Assembly (NCBI GenBank): GCA_002371715.1
Contig: DFGF01000148.1
Location: forward strand, 1-19,781
Source of the DNA: Prevotella sp. UBA3757
GTDB lineage: Bacteria > Bacteroidota > Bacteroidia > Bacteroidales > Bacteroidaceae
Reading direction: 5' to 3'
DNA: 19,781 nt
Positions 7,629 through 15,404 of the stretch are shown here, piece by piece. Both the position numbers and the translations under genes were made by a program. The stretch's first letter is position 1. Every line of letters begins with the position of its first letter. Below the pieces are notes generated by a model, which made no database searches, had not been told where the DNA came from, and saw only the letters and a list, made by a program, of their open reading frames with translations.

Positions 7629-8009
7629 TTATTTCTCACAGAACGCAACGTATGCCTTGGCATCCATCAGGTCGTCGAGTTCAGACTTGTCAGAGAGCGT
7701 CACCTTGATAATCCAGTATGCGTAGGCATCCTGGTTTACCAGCTCGGGCTGGTCGTCCAGGGCCTCGTTCACCTCCACGACGACACCCGTGACGGGCGAC
7801 ATCAGGTCACTGGCCGCCTTGACACTCTCGACGGCTCCAAACTCCTCGCCGGCCGACACCTCGTCGTCCACCTCCGGCATGTCGACATACACCACATTGC
7901 CCAGCGCGTTCTGGGCATAATCCGTAATACCGATGTAACCGTAGTCACCATCCACGCGAACATACTCGTGCGACTCTGTGTAGTAGAGTCCTTCTAATAC
8001 TTTTGCCAT
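7629..8009 (-). CDS. gcvH: Glycine cleavage system H protein
   Basis: Lipoyl carrier protein of the glycine cleavage complex; its lipoyl arm shuttles the aminomethyl group from P to T and is reoxidised by L. The 126-residue length is normal. The lipoylation lysine is K64 in GAVESVKAASDL, preceded by the conserved GITDYAQNALGNVVYVDMPEV. The lysine is expected to be charged by the LplA encoded at the head of the operon. The gap to gcvT is 53 bases and shows nothing notable; downstream, 141 bases hold copy B of the repeated element. Confidence 0.97.
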   Translation of the reverse strand: MAKVLEGLYYTESHEYVRVDGDYGYIGITDYAQNALGNVVYVDMPEVDDEVSAGEEFGAVESVKAASDLMSPVTGVVVEVNEALDDQPELVNQDAYAYWIIKVTLSDKSELDDLMDAKAYVAFCEK

Positions 8010-8062
8010 AATCGTAATATTTAAAGTTTTAATGTTTGACGTTCGTCACTCGCCGTGGGCAC

Positions 8063-9172
8063 TCAGCGCTTGTAATGCTTGTCGTAGAAGCGCTTCTTGC
8101 AGACGACGCCTGGGAACACCTTTTTCCGTATCTGTATCTCCACGTCAGTGCCGAGGGCTGCATACCGGCTGTCGATGAGTGCCATGCAGACGCTACGGTC
8201 TACGGAGATGGCATGATAGCCCGTGGTGACCTCGCCAATAGGCTGTCCGTCCTTCAGCACCGTGTAGCCATGCCGCGGAATGGCCTTGTCCTTCAGTTCG
8301 ATGCCAACCAGCTTCTTAGCCGTTCCCTCAGCCTTCTGCCGGATCAGGGCCTCCTTGCCTATGAAGGCTTCTTTGTCGGTCTTGACAAAGATGCCCAAAC
8401 CGGCCATCACGGGCGAGATGTCCGCTGACAGCTCGTCGCCATAGAGCGGCAGTCCCACCTCAAAGCGCAGCGTGTCGCGACAGCCCAGTCCGCAGGGCTT
8501 GCAGCGTCCGGAGGCTATCAGCTTGTCCCAGCAGGCCTGGATGTCGGCGGGTGCTGCATATATCTCAAAACCGTCTTCGCCCGTATAGCCCGTGCGCGAG
8601 AGGATAGCCTCGCCCTCCGACTGCCCGCCTTGCAGGGGGAGCCGAAGCGTCTTGAAGGTATAGAACGTCAGGTCCGCGCCGTCAATGTCCAGCACATCCT
8701 TCAACACCTGTTCGGCCTCGGGGCCCTGTACGGCCAGTTCGCCATACTGTTCGCTCTGGTGCTCCAGCTGCACGTCATAACCCTTGGCCTGCTCCTGTAT
8801 CCAGGCCCAGTCCTTATCAATATTGGCAGCATTGATGACCAGGAAGAAACGCGTGTCGCCCATCTTGTAGACCAGCAGGTCGTCAACGACGCCACCGTCC
8901 TCGTAGCACATCATACCGTAGAGAATCTTACCGACGGCCAAGCCTGTCACGTCGTTGGTAAAGAGATAGTTCACATAGCGTTCAGCGTCAGGGCCCGAAA
9001 CGAGTACTTCGCCCATGTGGCTGACGTCGAACACGCCACACGCATGGCGCACGGCCTGATGCTCGTCGACGATACTACTATACTGTATCGGCATGTCGAA
9101 GCCTCCGAAGGGAGACATCAGTGCCCCCAGCGCCACGTGCCTGTCATAGAGACATGTCTTTTTGTTTTCCAT
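8063..9172 (-). CDS. gcvT: Glycine cleavage system T protein (aminomethyltransferase)
   Basis: Transfers the methylene group from aminomethyl-lipoyl-GcvH to tetrahydrofolate, releasing ammonia. The 369-residue product fits the family. Recognisable parts: HVALGALMSPFGGFDMPIQY at the N terminus with the folate-binding region, FDVSHMGEVLVSGPDAERY, YTGEDGFEIY near residue 198, and the C-terminal barrel segment (GIELKDKAIPRHGY). ATG 9172 follows a 70-bp heptamer array separating it from lplA. No glycine riboswitch-like fold is visible in that spacer. Confidence 0.97.
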   Translation of the reverse strand: MENKKTCLYDRHVALGALMSPFGGFDMPIQYSSIVDEHQAVRHACGVFDVSHMGEVLVSGPDAERYVNYLFTNDVTGLAVGKILYGMMCYEDGGVVDDLLVYKMGDTRFFLVINAANIDKDWAWIQEQAKGYDVQLEHQSEQYGELAVQGPEAEQVLKDVLDIDGADLTFYTFKTLRLPLQGGQSEGEAILSRTGYTGEDGFEIYAAPADIQACWDKLIASGRCKPCGLGCRDTLRFEVGLPLYGDELSADISPVMAGLGIFVKTDKEAFIGKEALIRQKAEGTAKKLVGIELKDKAIPRHGYTVLKDGQPIGEVTTGYHAISVDRSVCMALIDSRYAALGTDVEIQIRKKVFPGVVCKKRFYDKHYKR

Positions 9173-9192
9173 ATCATTATAGCTTTAAGTTT

Positions 9193-9262
9193 GTCACCTG
9201 TTATCTATCACCTGTCAACTATCAACTGTCAACTATCAACTGTCAACTATCAACTATCAACT
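9193..9262. repeat. Heptamer array, 10 units (GTCAACT/ATCAACT)
   Basis: Ten units (GTCACCT, GTTATCT, ATCACCT, then alternating GTCAACT/ATCAACT) between lplA and gcvT. Read on the operon strand they are GTTGATA/GTTGACA and contain TGA. The last residues of LplA and its stop (9245-9243) lie inside. Confidence 0.92.
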
Positions 9263-10244
9263 GAACAAAGTCTTCCGTCATGAGGTTCATGATGATGTCG
9301 TCAATGCGGTCGGGCAATACGCGGCGCAGTGCCGCATGCTCCAGCGGCACGCCACGCACCTTGCGCAACAGCCCATTGTCGAGGTCGCCCACCAGCAGGA
9401 AGTCGCCCATCAGGTTGACGCTCCTGATAATGCCGTTTTTCACCTCGATGCGCGCCTCCAGCTCACCCACATGCTCGATGCGGCGGCGCCTGACGAGGGT
9501 ATAGCGCGGATTGCGACCGTAGATAAATTCGTCGGAAAGGTACTCGCGCTCCATTTGCTCTATCTCGGCCACCTGCTCCTCGGTCAACTCGAGTTCGCCG
9601 TGGCAGAGCGTCTGACGGGCAAACTGCTTGAACTCAGGGAGCGACAGAAGGATATAGTCCTTCAGCAGGGCTACACGCTGGTAGACGCTGGCCACGCCCT
9701 TCGACAGCAGCTTGGCATCGCTGGGAGTGATAGCACCCACCATGTTCACCATGTCAGTATCGTAGAGCATCGTGCCGTGGACGATACTACGCCCGGGCAG
9801 GAGGTAGAAGGCAGTGCCACTGACCTTGCGCGGGCCAATCATGATGTCGTTACGCCCCGTGGCCGACGCATCCACGCCAAGCCGACGAAGCATCGTCACT
9901 ACCATGCTGAGATAGCGGTGGAAGGTAAAGCCCACCTGGCCCTGACTGCTCACATAGGAGAACATGACGTTGCGGCGGTCGGCATACACGCAGCCGCCAC
10001 CACTCTTACGGCGATACATCCGGATGCCATGCTTGCGACAAAATTCCTGATTGACCTCATTGTCTATCAGCTGGTTGCGGCCGAAAATGACGCTCGGCTC
10101 CACCTGCCACATAAAGAAGTACTCATCACCCTCCCCGTCCACGCCGGCCAAACGGCGCGCCACAAACTCCTCCATGGCCAGATAGAAGGACACGCGGCGG
10201 GGCGGTCCCTCCTGTACGGCAGCTGGCAGTGATATGTATTTCAT
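9243..10244 (-). CDS. lplA: Lipoate-protein ligase A
   Basis: Activates free lipoate with ATP and attaches it to the lysine of lipoyl domains, here presumably GcvH. The 333-residue protein has the LplA signature RRKSGGGCVYAD (78-89), the catalytic lysine K140 in GPRKVSGTAFYL, HGTMLYDTD (156-164), and a C-terminal accessory domain (YGRNPRYTLV onwards) characteristic of bacterial LplA. It is the first gene of the gcv operon, starting at ATG 10244 about 28 bases below the predicted transcript start. Its C-terminal residues QLIVDS and the stop are translated from heptamers. Being first suggests that lipoate attachment is expressed together with its target. Confidence 0.93.
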   Translation of the reverse strand: MKYISLPAAVQEGPPRRVSFYLAMEEFVARRLAGVDGEGDEYFFMWQVEPSVIFGRNQLIDNEVNQEFCRKHGIRMYRRKSGGGCVYADRRNVMFSYVSSQGQVGFTFHRYLSMVVTMLRRLGVDASATGRNDIMIGPRKVSGTAFYLLPGRSIVHGTMLYDTDMVNMVGAITPSDAKLLSKGVASVYQRVALLKDYILLSLPEFKQFARQTLCHGELELTEEQVAEIEQMEREYLSDEFIYGRNPRYTLVRRRRIEHVGELEARIEVKNGIIRSVNLMGDFLLVGDLDNGLLRKVRGVPLEHAALRRVLPDRIDDIIMNLMTEDFVQLIVDS

Positions 10245-10278
10245 ATAGAATATTGAATAGCCGTATTAAAAGTTTCTG

Positions 10279-10310
10279 CAAATATACGACTTCTTTTCCA
10301 AACCTCCAAA
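10279..10310 (-). promoter_or_regulatory. lplA-gcv operon promoter
   Basis: On the minus strand a -33 TTTG (10310-10307) and a -7 TATATTTG (10286-10279) are separated by 20 bases, close to the Bacteroidetes TTTG-N19-TAnnTTTG pattern. The leader to ATG 10244 is only about 28 bases, too short for a riboswitch. Confidence 0.7.
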
Positions 10311-10344
10311 TTTTCAGCATGAAATCTTCAGATTGTATCCCATA

Positions 10345-10428
10345 AACGAGATTACGGCTCATCGGCAACGAGATTACGGCTCGTCGGTAACGAGATTACG
10401 GCTCGTCGGTAACGAGATTACGGCTCGT
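10345..10428. repeat. 22-bp tandem repeat, 3.8 units
   Basis: Units begin at 10345, 10367, 10389 and 10411 with core AACGAGATTACGGCTCGT. Units 2 and 3 are identical, unit 1 differs at two positions (ATCGGC for GTCGGT), and unit 4 is cut after 18 bases. Units 2-4 contain a 5-bp inverted repeat (ACGAG-7 nt-CTCGT). There are no spacers, so it is not CRISPR. Confidence 0.95.
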
Positions 10429-10504
10429 TTCCCGACCGGATTACACCATATTCAGAACCTTTCGGCTTGGGAAATACGAAGAGAAAAAGTTTTTTTCATT
10501 GTAT

Positions 10505-10602
10505 TTCGCTCGATTTGCACTGCCTTTTCGCCGTGCGAGAAGGAACTTCGTTCGAAAATGCTCAAATAAATTTGGTTATTCGCTCGATTTGCACTACCTT
10601 TG
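10505..10602 (+). repeat. Duplicated promoter-like block upstream of dxs
   Basis: The 17-mer TTCGCTCGATTTGCACT occurs at 10505-10521 and 10579-10595. It is followed by GCCTTTTCGCC in the first copy and ACCTTTGCACC in the second. Only the second has a proper -7 TACCTTTG, so the first may be a decayed duplicate. Confidence 0.8.
10571..10602 (+). promoter_or_regulatory. dxs-trkA-trkH promoter
   Basis: A -33 TTTG (10571-10574) and -7 TACCTTTG (10595-10602) with a 20-base spacer fit the Bacteroidetes pattern. The transcript would start about 13 bases before GTG 10622, in an A/T-rich leader without a Shine-Dalgarno. Confidence 0.75.
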
Positions 10603-10621
10603 CACCTAAATATATAATAAG

Positions 10622-12508
10622 GTGAAACTTTTAGAGAGCATCAAATACCCTGAAGACCTGAGGCGGCTGTCGGTGGATGAACTGCCACAGGTGTGTGAGG
10701 AACTGCGCGAGGACATCGTACAGGAACTGAGCGTAAACCCCGGCCACCTGGCATCGAGCCTGGGCGTGGCCGAGATTACGGTGGCCCTCCACTACGTGTA
10801 CAACACGCCGGAGGACAGAATCGTGTGGGACGTAGGCCACCAGGCCTACGGACATAAAATACTGACCGGACGGCGCGAGCAGTTCTGTACCAACAGGAAG
10901 CTGGGCGGCATCCGGCCCTTCCCCTCGCCAGAGGAGAGCGAGTACGACACATTCATGTGCGGACATGCCAGCAACAGCATCAGTGCGGCACTGGGCATGG
11001 CCGTGGCCGACAAGGACCAGCAGCGCCACGTGGTGGCTGTCATCGGCGACGGTGCCATGAGCGGCGGACTGGCCTACGAGGGACTGAACAATGTGGCGTC
11101 GAGCGACAATGACCTGCTGATTATCCTGAACGACAACAACATGTCGATAGACCGCGCCGTGGGTGGCATGCAGGAGTACCTGCTGTCGCTGAACACCAAC
11201 GAGACCTATAACGCCATGCGCTTCAAGGTGTCGAGCTGGCTGCACAAGAAAGGGTTCCTGGAGGATGACCGCCGCCGGGGACTGATACGCCTGACGAACG
11301 CGCTGAAGAGTGCCATATCGCACCAGCAGAACGTCTTTGAGGGCATGGACATCCGCTACTTCGGCCCGTTCAACGGCCACAACGTGAAGGAACTGGTGCG
11401 CATACTGCGACAACTGAAGGACATGAAGGGACCAAAGCTGCTACACCTGCACACACAGAAGGGCCACGGCTATGCGCCGGCCGAGGAGGACGTCACCGTA
11501 TGGCACGCCCCCGGCAAGTTCAATGCCGAGACGGGCGAACGCATTGTCAAGGATACGAGCAACCAGCCGCCCCGGTTCCAGGACGTCTTCGGCGAGACGC
11601 TATTAGAGCTGGCCCGCCGGAACGACAAGATTGTGGGCGTGACGCCGGCCATGCCTACGGGCTGCTCGATGAACATCATGATGAAGGAGATGCCCGACCG
11701 CACGTTCGACGTCGGCATAGCTGAGGGGCATGCCGTCACCTTCAGCGGCGGCATGGCCAAGGAAGGGCTGATGCCGTTCTGCAACATCTACAGTGCCTTT
11801 GCCCAGCGGGCTTTCGACAACATCATCCACGACGTGGCCATCCTCAGGCTGAACGTCGTGCTCTGCCTGGACCGCGCGGGACTGGTGGGCGAGGACGGGC
11901 CGACGCACCACGGCGCCTTCGACATGGCGGCCCTGCGCGTCGTGCCGAACATGACCATTGCCTCGCCCATGGACGAGTGCGAACTGCGCCGCCTGATGTT
12001 CACCGCCCAGCAGCCCGACATGGGACCCTTCGTCATCCGATACCCCAGGGGACGCGGCAGCGTGGTGGACTGGCGGTGCCCGCTGGAGGCCGTACCCGTC
12101 GGCAAGGGGCGCAAGCTCCGTGACGGCAGCGACCTGGCCGTCATCACCATCGGGCCGATAGGCGTGAAGGCGGCAGAGGCCATTGACGAGTGTTGCCATA
12201 ATATGGCAACAAACAGGACTATAGCACACTACGACCTGCGATTCCTGAAGCCACTGGACGAGGACATGCTGACCGAGATAGGCCAGAGGTTCAAGACCAT
12301 CATCACCGTGGAGGACGGCGTCAGGAACGGAGGCATGGGGACCGCCGTCATGGAATGGATGAACGACCACGGCTACAGCCCCGTCGTCAGGCGCCTGGGC
12401 TTGCCCGACCGCTTTGTGGAGCATGGCACCGTGGAGCAACTGCAGGCCATCGTCGGCATCGACAAGGAGAGCATCAAGCAGGCCATCACGGTGAACATTG
12501 AACATTGA
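10622..12508 (+). CDS. dxs: 1-deoxy-D-xylulose-5-phosphate synthase
   Basis: Thiamine-diphosphate enzyme joining pyruvate and glyceraldehyde 3-phosphate, the entry step of the MEP isoprenoid pathway. The 628-residue length is standard. Motifs: substrate histidine in DVGHQAYGHKILTGR (~70-84), ThDP motif GDGAMSGGLAYEG (142 on) ending in NDN (170-172), FFGPFNGH-like YFGPFNGHN near residue 242, and the transketolase-type DRAGLVGEDGPTHHG. The start is GTG 10622; no ATG lies nearby in frame and the N terminus LLESIKYPEDLRRL matches the family. The final residues VNIEH and the TGA (12506-12508) come from an ATTGAAC array. It is followed by trkA after 20 bases. Confidence 0.96.
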   Translation: MKLLESIKYPEDLRRLSVDELPQVCEELREDIVQELSVNPGHLASSLGVAEITVALHYVYNTPEDRIVWDVGHQAYGHKILTGRREQFCTNRKLGGIRPFPSPEESEYDTFMCGHASNSISAALGMAVADKDQQRHVVAVIGDGAMSGGLAYEGLNNVASSDNDLLIILNDNNMSIDRAVGGMQEYLLSLNTNETYNAMRFKVSSWLHKKGFLEDDRRRGLIRLTNALKSAISHQQNVFEGMDIRYFGPFNGHNVKELVRILRQLKDMKGPKLLHLHTQKGHGYAPAEEDVTVWHAPGKFNAETGERIVKDTSNQPPRFQDVFGETLLELARRNDKIVGVTPAMPTGCSMNIMMKEMPDRTFDVGIAEGHAVTFSGGMAKEGLMPFCNIYSAFAQRAFDNIIHDVAILRLNVVLCLDRAGLVGEDGPTHHGAFDMAALRVVPNMTIASPMDECELRRLMFTAQQPDMGPFVIRYPRGRGSVVDWRCPLEAVPVGKGRKLRDGSDLAVITIGPIGVKAAEAIDECCHNMATNRTIAHYDLRFLKPLDEDMLTEIGQRFKTIITVEDGVRNGGMGTAVMEWMNDHGYSPVVRRLGLPDRFVEHGTVEQLQAIVGIDKESIKQAITVNIEH

Positions 12509-12517
12509 ACGTTGAAC
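12491..12517. repeat. Heptamer array, about 4 units (ATTGAAC/GTTGAAC)
   Basis: GTGAAC, ATTGAAC, ATTGAAC, GTTGAAC across the dxs-trkA junction. The dxs stop TGA is inside the third unit. Confidence 0.9.
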
Positions 12518-12528
12518 CCTAAGCACCT

Positions 12529-13872
12529 ATGAAGATTATCATTGGCGGCGCAGGAGCCGTAGGAACATATCTGGCACGGCTGTTGTCGAAAGACCATCAG
12601 GACTGCGTGCTGATTGACGAGAGCGCCGAGCGGCTGGGCGGCCTGGACACGAAGTTCGACATCATGACCCTGCAGGGCTCACCCACCAGCATCAGCGTGC
12701 TGAAGGAGGCCGGAGTGGAGAAAGCCGACCTCTTTGTGGGTGTCACGCCCGACGAGAGCCGCAACATGAACGCCTGCATCATTGCCCACGGACTGGGGGC
12801 GAAGAAAACCGTGGCGCGCGTTGACAACTACGAATACCTGGCCACACAGCTGAAACCGTTCTTTGCCCAGATGGGCATCAACTCGCTCATCTACCCGGAG
12901 GTGTTGGCCGCCCAGGACATTGTCAACGGACTGAAAATGTCGTGGGTACGCCAGCGGTGGGACGTCCACGGCGGTGCACTGGTCATGCTGGGCATCAAGC
13001 TGCGCGAGACGTGCCAGATACTGAACCAGCCCCTGAAAAACCTGTGCGGCCCGGACGACCCCTACCATGTGGTGGCCATCAAGCGACAGGGCGAGACGCT
13101 CATTCCCAGCGGCAACGACGAACTGAAGGTCAACGACCTGGCATACCTGATGACCACGCGCGAATACATCAACTACGTACGGCAGATTAGCGGCAAGGAG
13201 CACTATGCCGACGTGAAGAATGTCATCATCATGGGCGGCGGCAAGACCGCCGTACGCGTGGCGCTGACGGCTCCGGACTACATGAACCTGAAGATTATAG
13301 AGAACAACGAGGCCCGATGCGAACGGCTGAACGAACTGCTGAACGACGTAGACACGATGGTCATACACGGCGACGGGCGCGACCTGGGACTGCTGCAGGA
13401 GGAGGGCATTCAGACCACGCAGGCCTTCGTGGCACTGACCGACAATGCCGAGACCAACATCCTGGCCTGTCTGACGGCCAAGCGACTGGGCGTGCGCAAG
13501 ACGGTGGCCATGGTCGAGAACCTGGACTACGTGGAGATGGCGGAGAGCCTGGACATCGGCACCATCATCAACAAGAAGAATATTGCCGCCAGCCACATCT
13601 ACCAGATGATGCTGGACGGCGACGTCAGCAACGTGCGCAGCCTGATGATGGTGGATTCCGACGTGGCCGAATTTACGGCTGCCGAAGGGTCGAAGGTCAC
13701 CCGGCGGCTGGTCAAGGACCTGGGACTGCCCTTCGGTGTCACCATCGGCGGACTGGTACGCCAGAGCCAGGGCATACTGGTCAACGGTAACACGCAGATA
13801 CTGCCCGGCGACACGGTCATGGTGTTCTGTCACGAACAGAACCTGAAGAAGGTGGAGAAATACTTTAGGTAG
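12529..13872 (+). CDS. trkA: Trk potassium uptake regulatory subunit TrkA
   Basis: Cytosolic NAD(H)-binding gating subunit of the Trk potassium transporter. The 447 residues form two RCK units. The first RCK_N has MKIIIGGAGAVGTYLARLL (1-19) with acidic D30 at the end of strand 2, followed by an RCK_C domain (~145-220). The second RCK_N starts at NVIIMGGGKTAVRVAL (231-246), followed by a second RCK_C (~365-447). This duplicated arrangement is typical of full-length TrkA. It sits between dxs and trkH; the stop TAG (13870-13872) shares its G with the first unit of the heptamer array that separates it from trkH. The start ATG has no visible Shine-Dalgarno. Confidence 0.95.
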   Translation: MKIIIGGAGAVGTYLARLLSKDHQDCVLIDESAERLGGLDTKFDIMTLQGSPTSISVLKEAGVEKADLFVGVTPDESRNMNACIIAHGLGAKKTVARVDNYEYLATQLKPFFAQMGINSLIYPEVLAAQDIVNGLKMSWVRQRWDVHGGALVMLGIKLRETCQILNQPLKNLCGPDDPYHVVAIKRQGETLIPSGNDELKVNDLAYLMTTREYINYVRQISGKEHYADVKNVIIMGGGKTAVRVALTAPDYMNLKIIENNEARCERLNELLNDVDTMVIHGDGRDLGLLQEEGIQTTQAFVALTDNAETNILACLTAKRLGVRKTVAMVENLDYVEMAESLDIGTIINKKNIAASHIYQMMLDGDVSNVRSLMMVDSDVAEFTAAEGSKVTRRLVKDLGLPFGVTIGGLVRQSQGILVNGNTQILPGDTVMVFCHEQNLKKVEKYFR

Positions 13873-13934
13873 TTGAGAGTTGACAGTTGACAGTTGACAG
13901 TTGAGAGTTGACAGTTGAGAGTTGAGAGTTAAGA
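13872..13934. repeat. Heptamer array, 9 units (GTTGACA/GTTGAGA), trkA-trkH spacer
   Basis: GTTGAGA, three GTTGACA, GTTGAGA, GTTGACA, two GTTGAGA and GTTAAGA make up nearly the whole 71-bp spacer. It runs into a purine-rich GAAGAGGG just before the trkH ATG. Confidence 0.95.
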
Positions 13935-13943
13935 GAAGAGGGT

Positions 13944-15404
13944 ATGCTGAACTTTGCACTGATATACAAGATTCTGGGGTCACTGCTGTTCCTGTTAGGG
14001 GCGCTGCAGGCCATCTGTGCCGGCATAGCCATCGGTTACCACGAGGACGACGTCATGTCATTTCTCATCTCGACCATCTTCACCTGCTGCTGCGGCCTGG
14101 TGCTGAAATACCTGGGACGCAATGCCGACAACAACCTGAGCCGCCGCGACTCCTACCTGCTGGTAACAATGACGTGGACGGTGTTCTCCCTTTTGGGCAT
14201 GTTTCCATACCTGATAGGCGGCTACATCACCAATATCACCGATGCCTTCTTCGAAACCATGTCTGGTTTTTCTACCACGGGGGCCACGCTGATAGAGGAC
14301 GTGGAACGGCTGCCCCACGGCATCCTGTTCTGGCGGTCCATGACGCAATGGATTGGTGCCTTGGGAATCGTGTTCTTCACCATAGCCATTCTGCCGTCGA
14401 TGGTGGGCGGTGGCAGCGTCAGGGTGTTCGCCGCAGAAGCCACGGGACCCATGCGCGAGAAGATGCACCCACGACTGTCGACCACGGCCAAATGGATATG
14501 GAGCGTCTATACGGCACTGACCGTGTCGTGCGTGCTAAGCTACTATGCGGCGGGCATGAACTGGTTCGACAGCATCAACTACGCCATGTCGACCACGGCC
14601 ACGGGCGGCTTCTGCACCCATAACGACCCGTCCACCTACTTCAATTCGGCAACGATAGACTACATCTGCATCCTGTTCCAGTTTCTGGCCGGCATCAACT
14701 TCACCCTGCTCTACTTCGTGCTGTTCAAGGGCCGACTGCGCATGCTGCTCAAGAGCAGCGAGTTCAAGCTGTTCGTCAGCATACTGGCCGGTGCCACGCT
14801 CTGGATTGGCTACCTGCTGATGACGCGCAACGGCTACGGACTGGAGCATGCCTTCCGGTCGGCACTCTTCCAGGTGGTGTCGTTCATCACCACCACAGGC
14901 CTCTTCAACGACGACCCGTCACGCTGGCCCCACATCACCTGGGTACTGCTGGGCGGGCTGATGTTCATCGGGGCCTGCTCGGGCTCTACCACTGGTGGAT
15001 TCAAGTGCGTGCGCGCCGTCATGATCTTCAAGGTGCTTCGCAACGAGTTCCGCAAGATTCTGCACCCCAACGCCGTGCTGCCCGTGAAGATTGACGGTCA
15101 GCCCGTGACACAGCAGAAGCTCAACACGCTGCTGGCCTTCTTTGCCATCTACAATGTAGTCCTGTTGCTCTCGGCCACCATCATGCTCTCGGCCGACATC
15201 GACATCACCAACGCTATCGTCATCGCCCTGGGCTGCATCTGCAATGTCGGGCCGTCGCTGACCAACGAGATCGGCCCTGTCATGTCGTGGGCCGAACTGC
15301 CGGTCTACATCAAGTGGACGTGCTCGTTCCTGATGCTGACCGGTCGTCTGGAAATCATGTCTGTACTGGTATTGTTTACCCGCCAGTTCTGGAAGGACAA
15401 TTAA
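13944..15404 (+). CDS. trkH: Trk potassium uptake membrane subunit TrkH
   Basis: Integral membrane potassium-translocating subunit; pairs with TrkA encoded just upstream. The 486-residue protein has many hydrophobic spans and the four degenerate pore loops of the SKT family: SGFSTTGATLIED (~107-119), STTATGGFCTHND, FITTTGLFND, and CNVGPSLTNEIG. The glycines of the selectivity filter are kept. The ATG at 13944 is preceded by GAAGAGGG, the most Shine-Dalgarno-like sequence in the window. The stop TAA overlaps the DUF4435 stop on the other strand (TTAA, 15401-15404), and no terminator hairpin separates these convergent genes. Confidence 0.95.
   Translation: MLNFALIYKILGSLLFLLGALQAICAGIAIGYHEDDVMSFLISTIFTCCCGLVLKYLGRNADNNLSRRDSYLLVTMTWTVFSLLGMFPYLIGGYITNITDAFFETMSGFSTTGATLIEDVERLPHGILFWRSMTQWIGALGIVFFTIAILPSMVGGGSVRVFAAEATGPMREKMHPRLSTTAKWIWSVYTALTVSCVLSYYAAGMNWFDSINYAMSTTATGGFCTHNDPSTYFNSATIDYICILFQFLAGINFTLLYFVLFKGRLRMLLKSSEFKLFVSILAGATLWIGYLLMTRNGYGLEHAFRSALFQVVSFITTTGLFNDDPSRWPHITWVLLGGLMFIGACSGSTTGGFKCVRAVMIFKVLRNEFRKILHPNAVLPVKIDGQPVTQQKLNTLLAFFAIYNVVLLLSATIMLSADIDITNAIVIALGCICNVGPSLTNEIGPVMSWAELPVYIKWTCSFLMLTGRLEIMSVLVLFTRQFWKDN

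Larger units (their letters stand above)
10245..10621. other. 377-bp divergent intergenic region between lplA and dxs
   Basis: This gap contains, left to right, the lplA promoter (10279-10310, minus), a 22-bp tandem repeat (10345-10428), a first promoter-like block (10505-10530) and the dxs promoter (10571-10602, plus). An open frame at 10333-10569 crosses the repeats and has no recognisable domain or start signal; I do not regard it as a gene. Confidence 0.75.

Noticed and set aside
10345..10428. Possible CRISPR array
   Set aside because: The 22-bp units are directly contiguous with no variable spacers, and there are no cas genes.
10333..10569. 78-codon open frame in the lplA-dxs gap
   Set aside because: It runs through the 22-bp tandem repeats, has no start signals or recognisable domain, and overlaps promoter-like elements.
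10771..10781. CGAGATTACGG within the dxs coding region, identical to the core of the 22-bp repeat
   Set aside because: An 11-base match encoding a conserved AEITVA segment, with no surrounding similarity; most likely coincidence.
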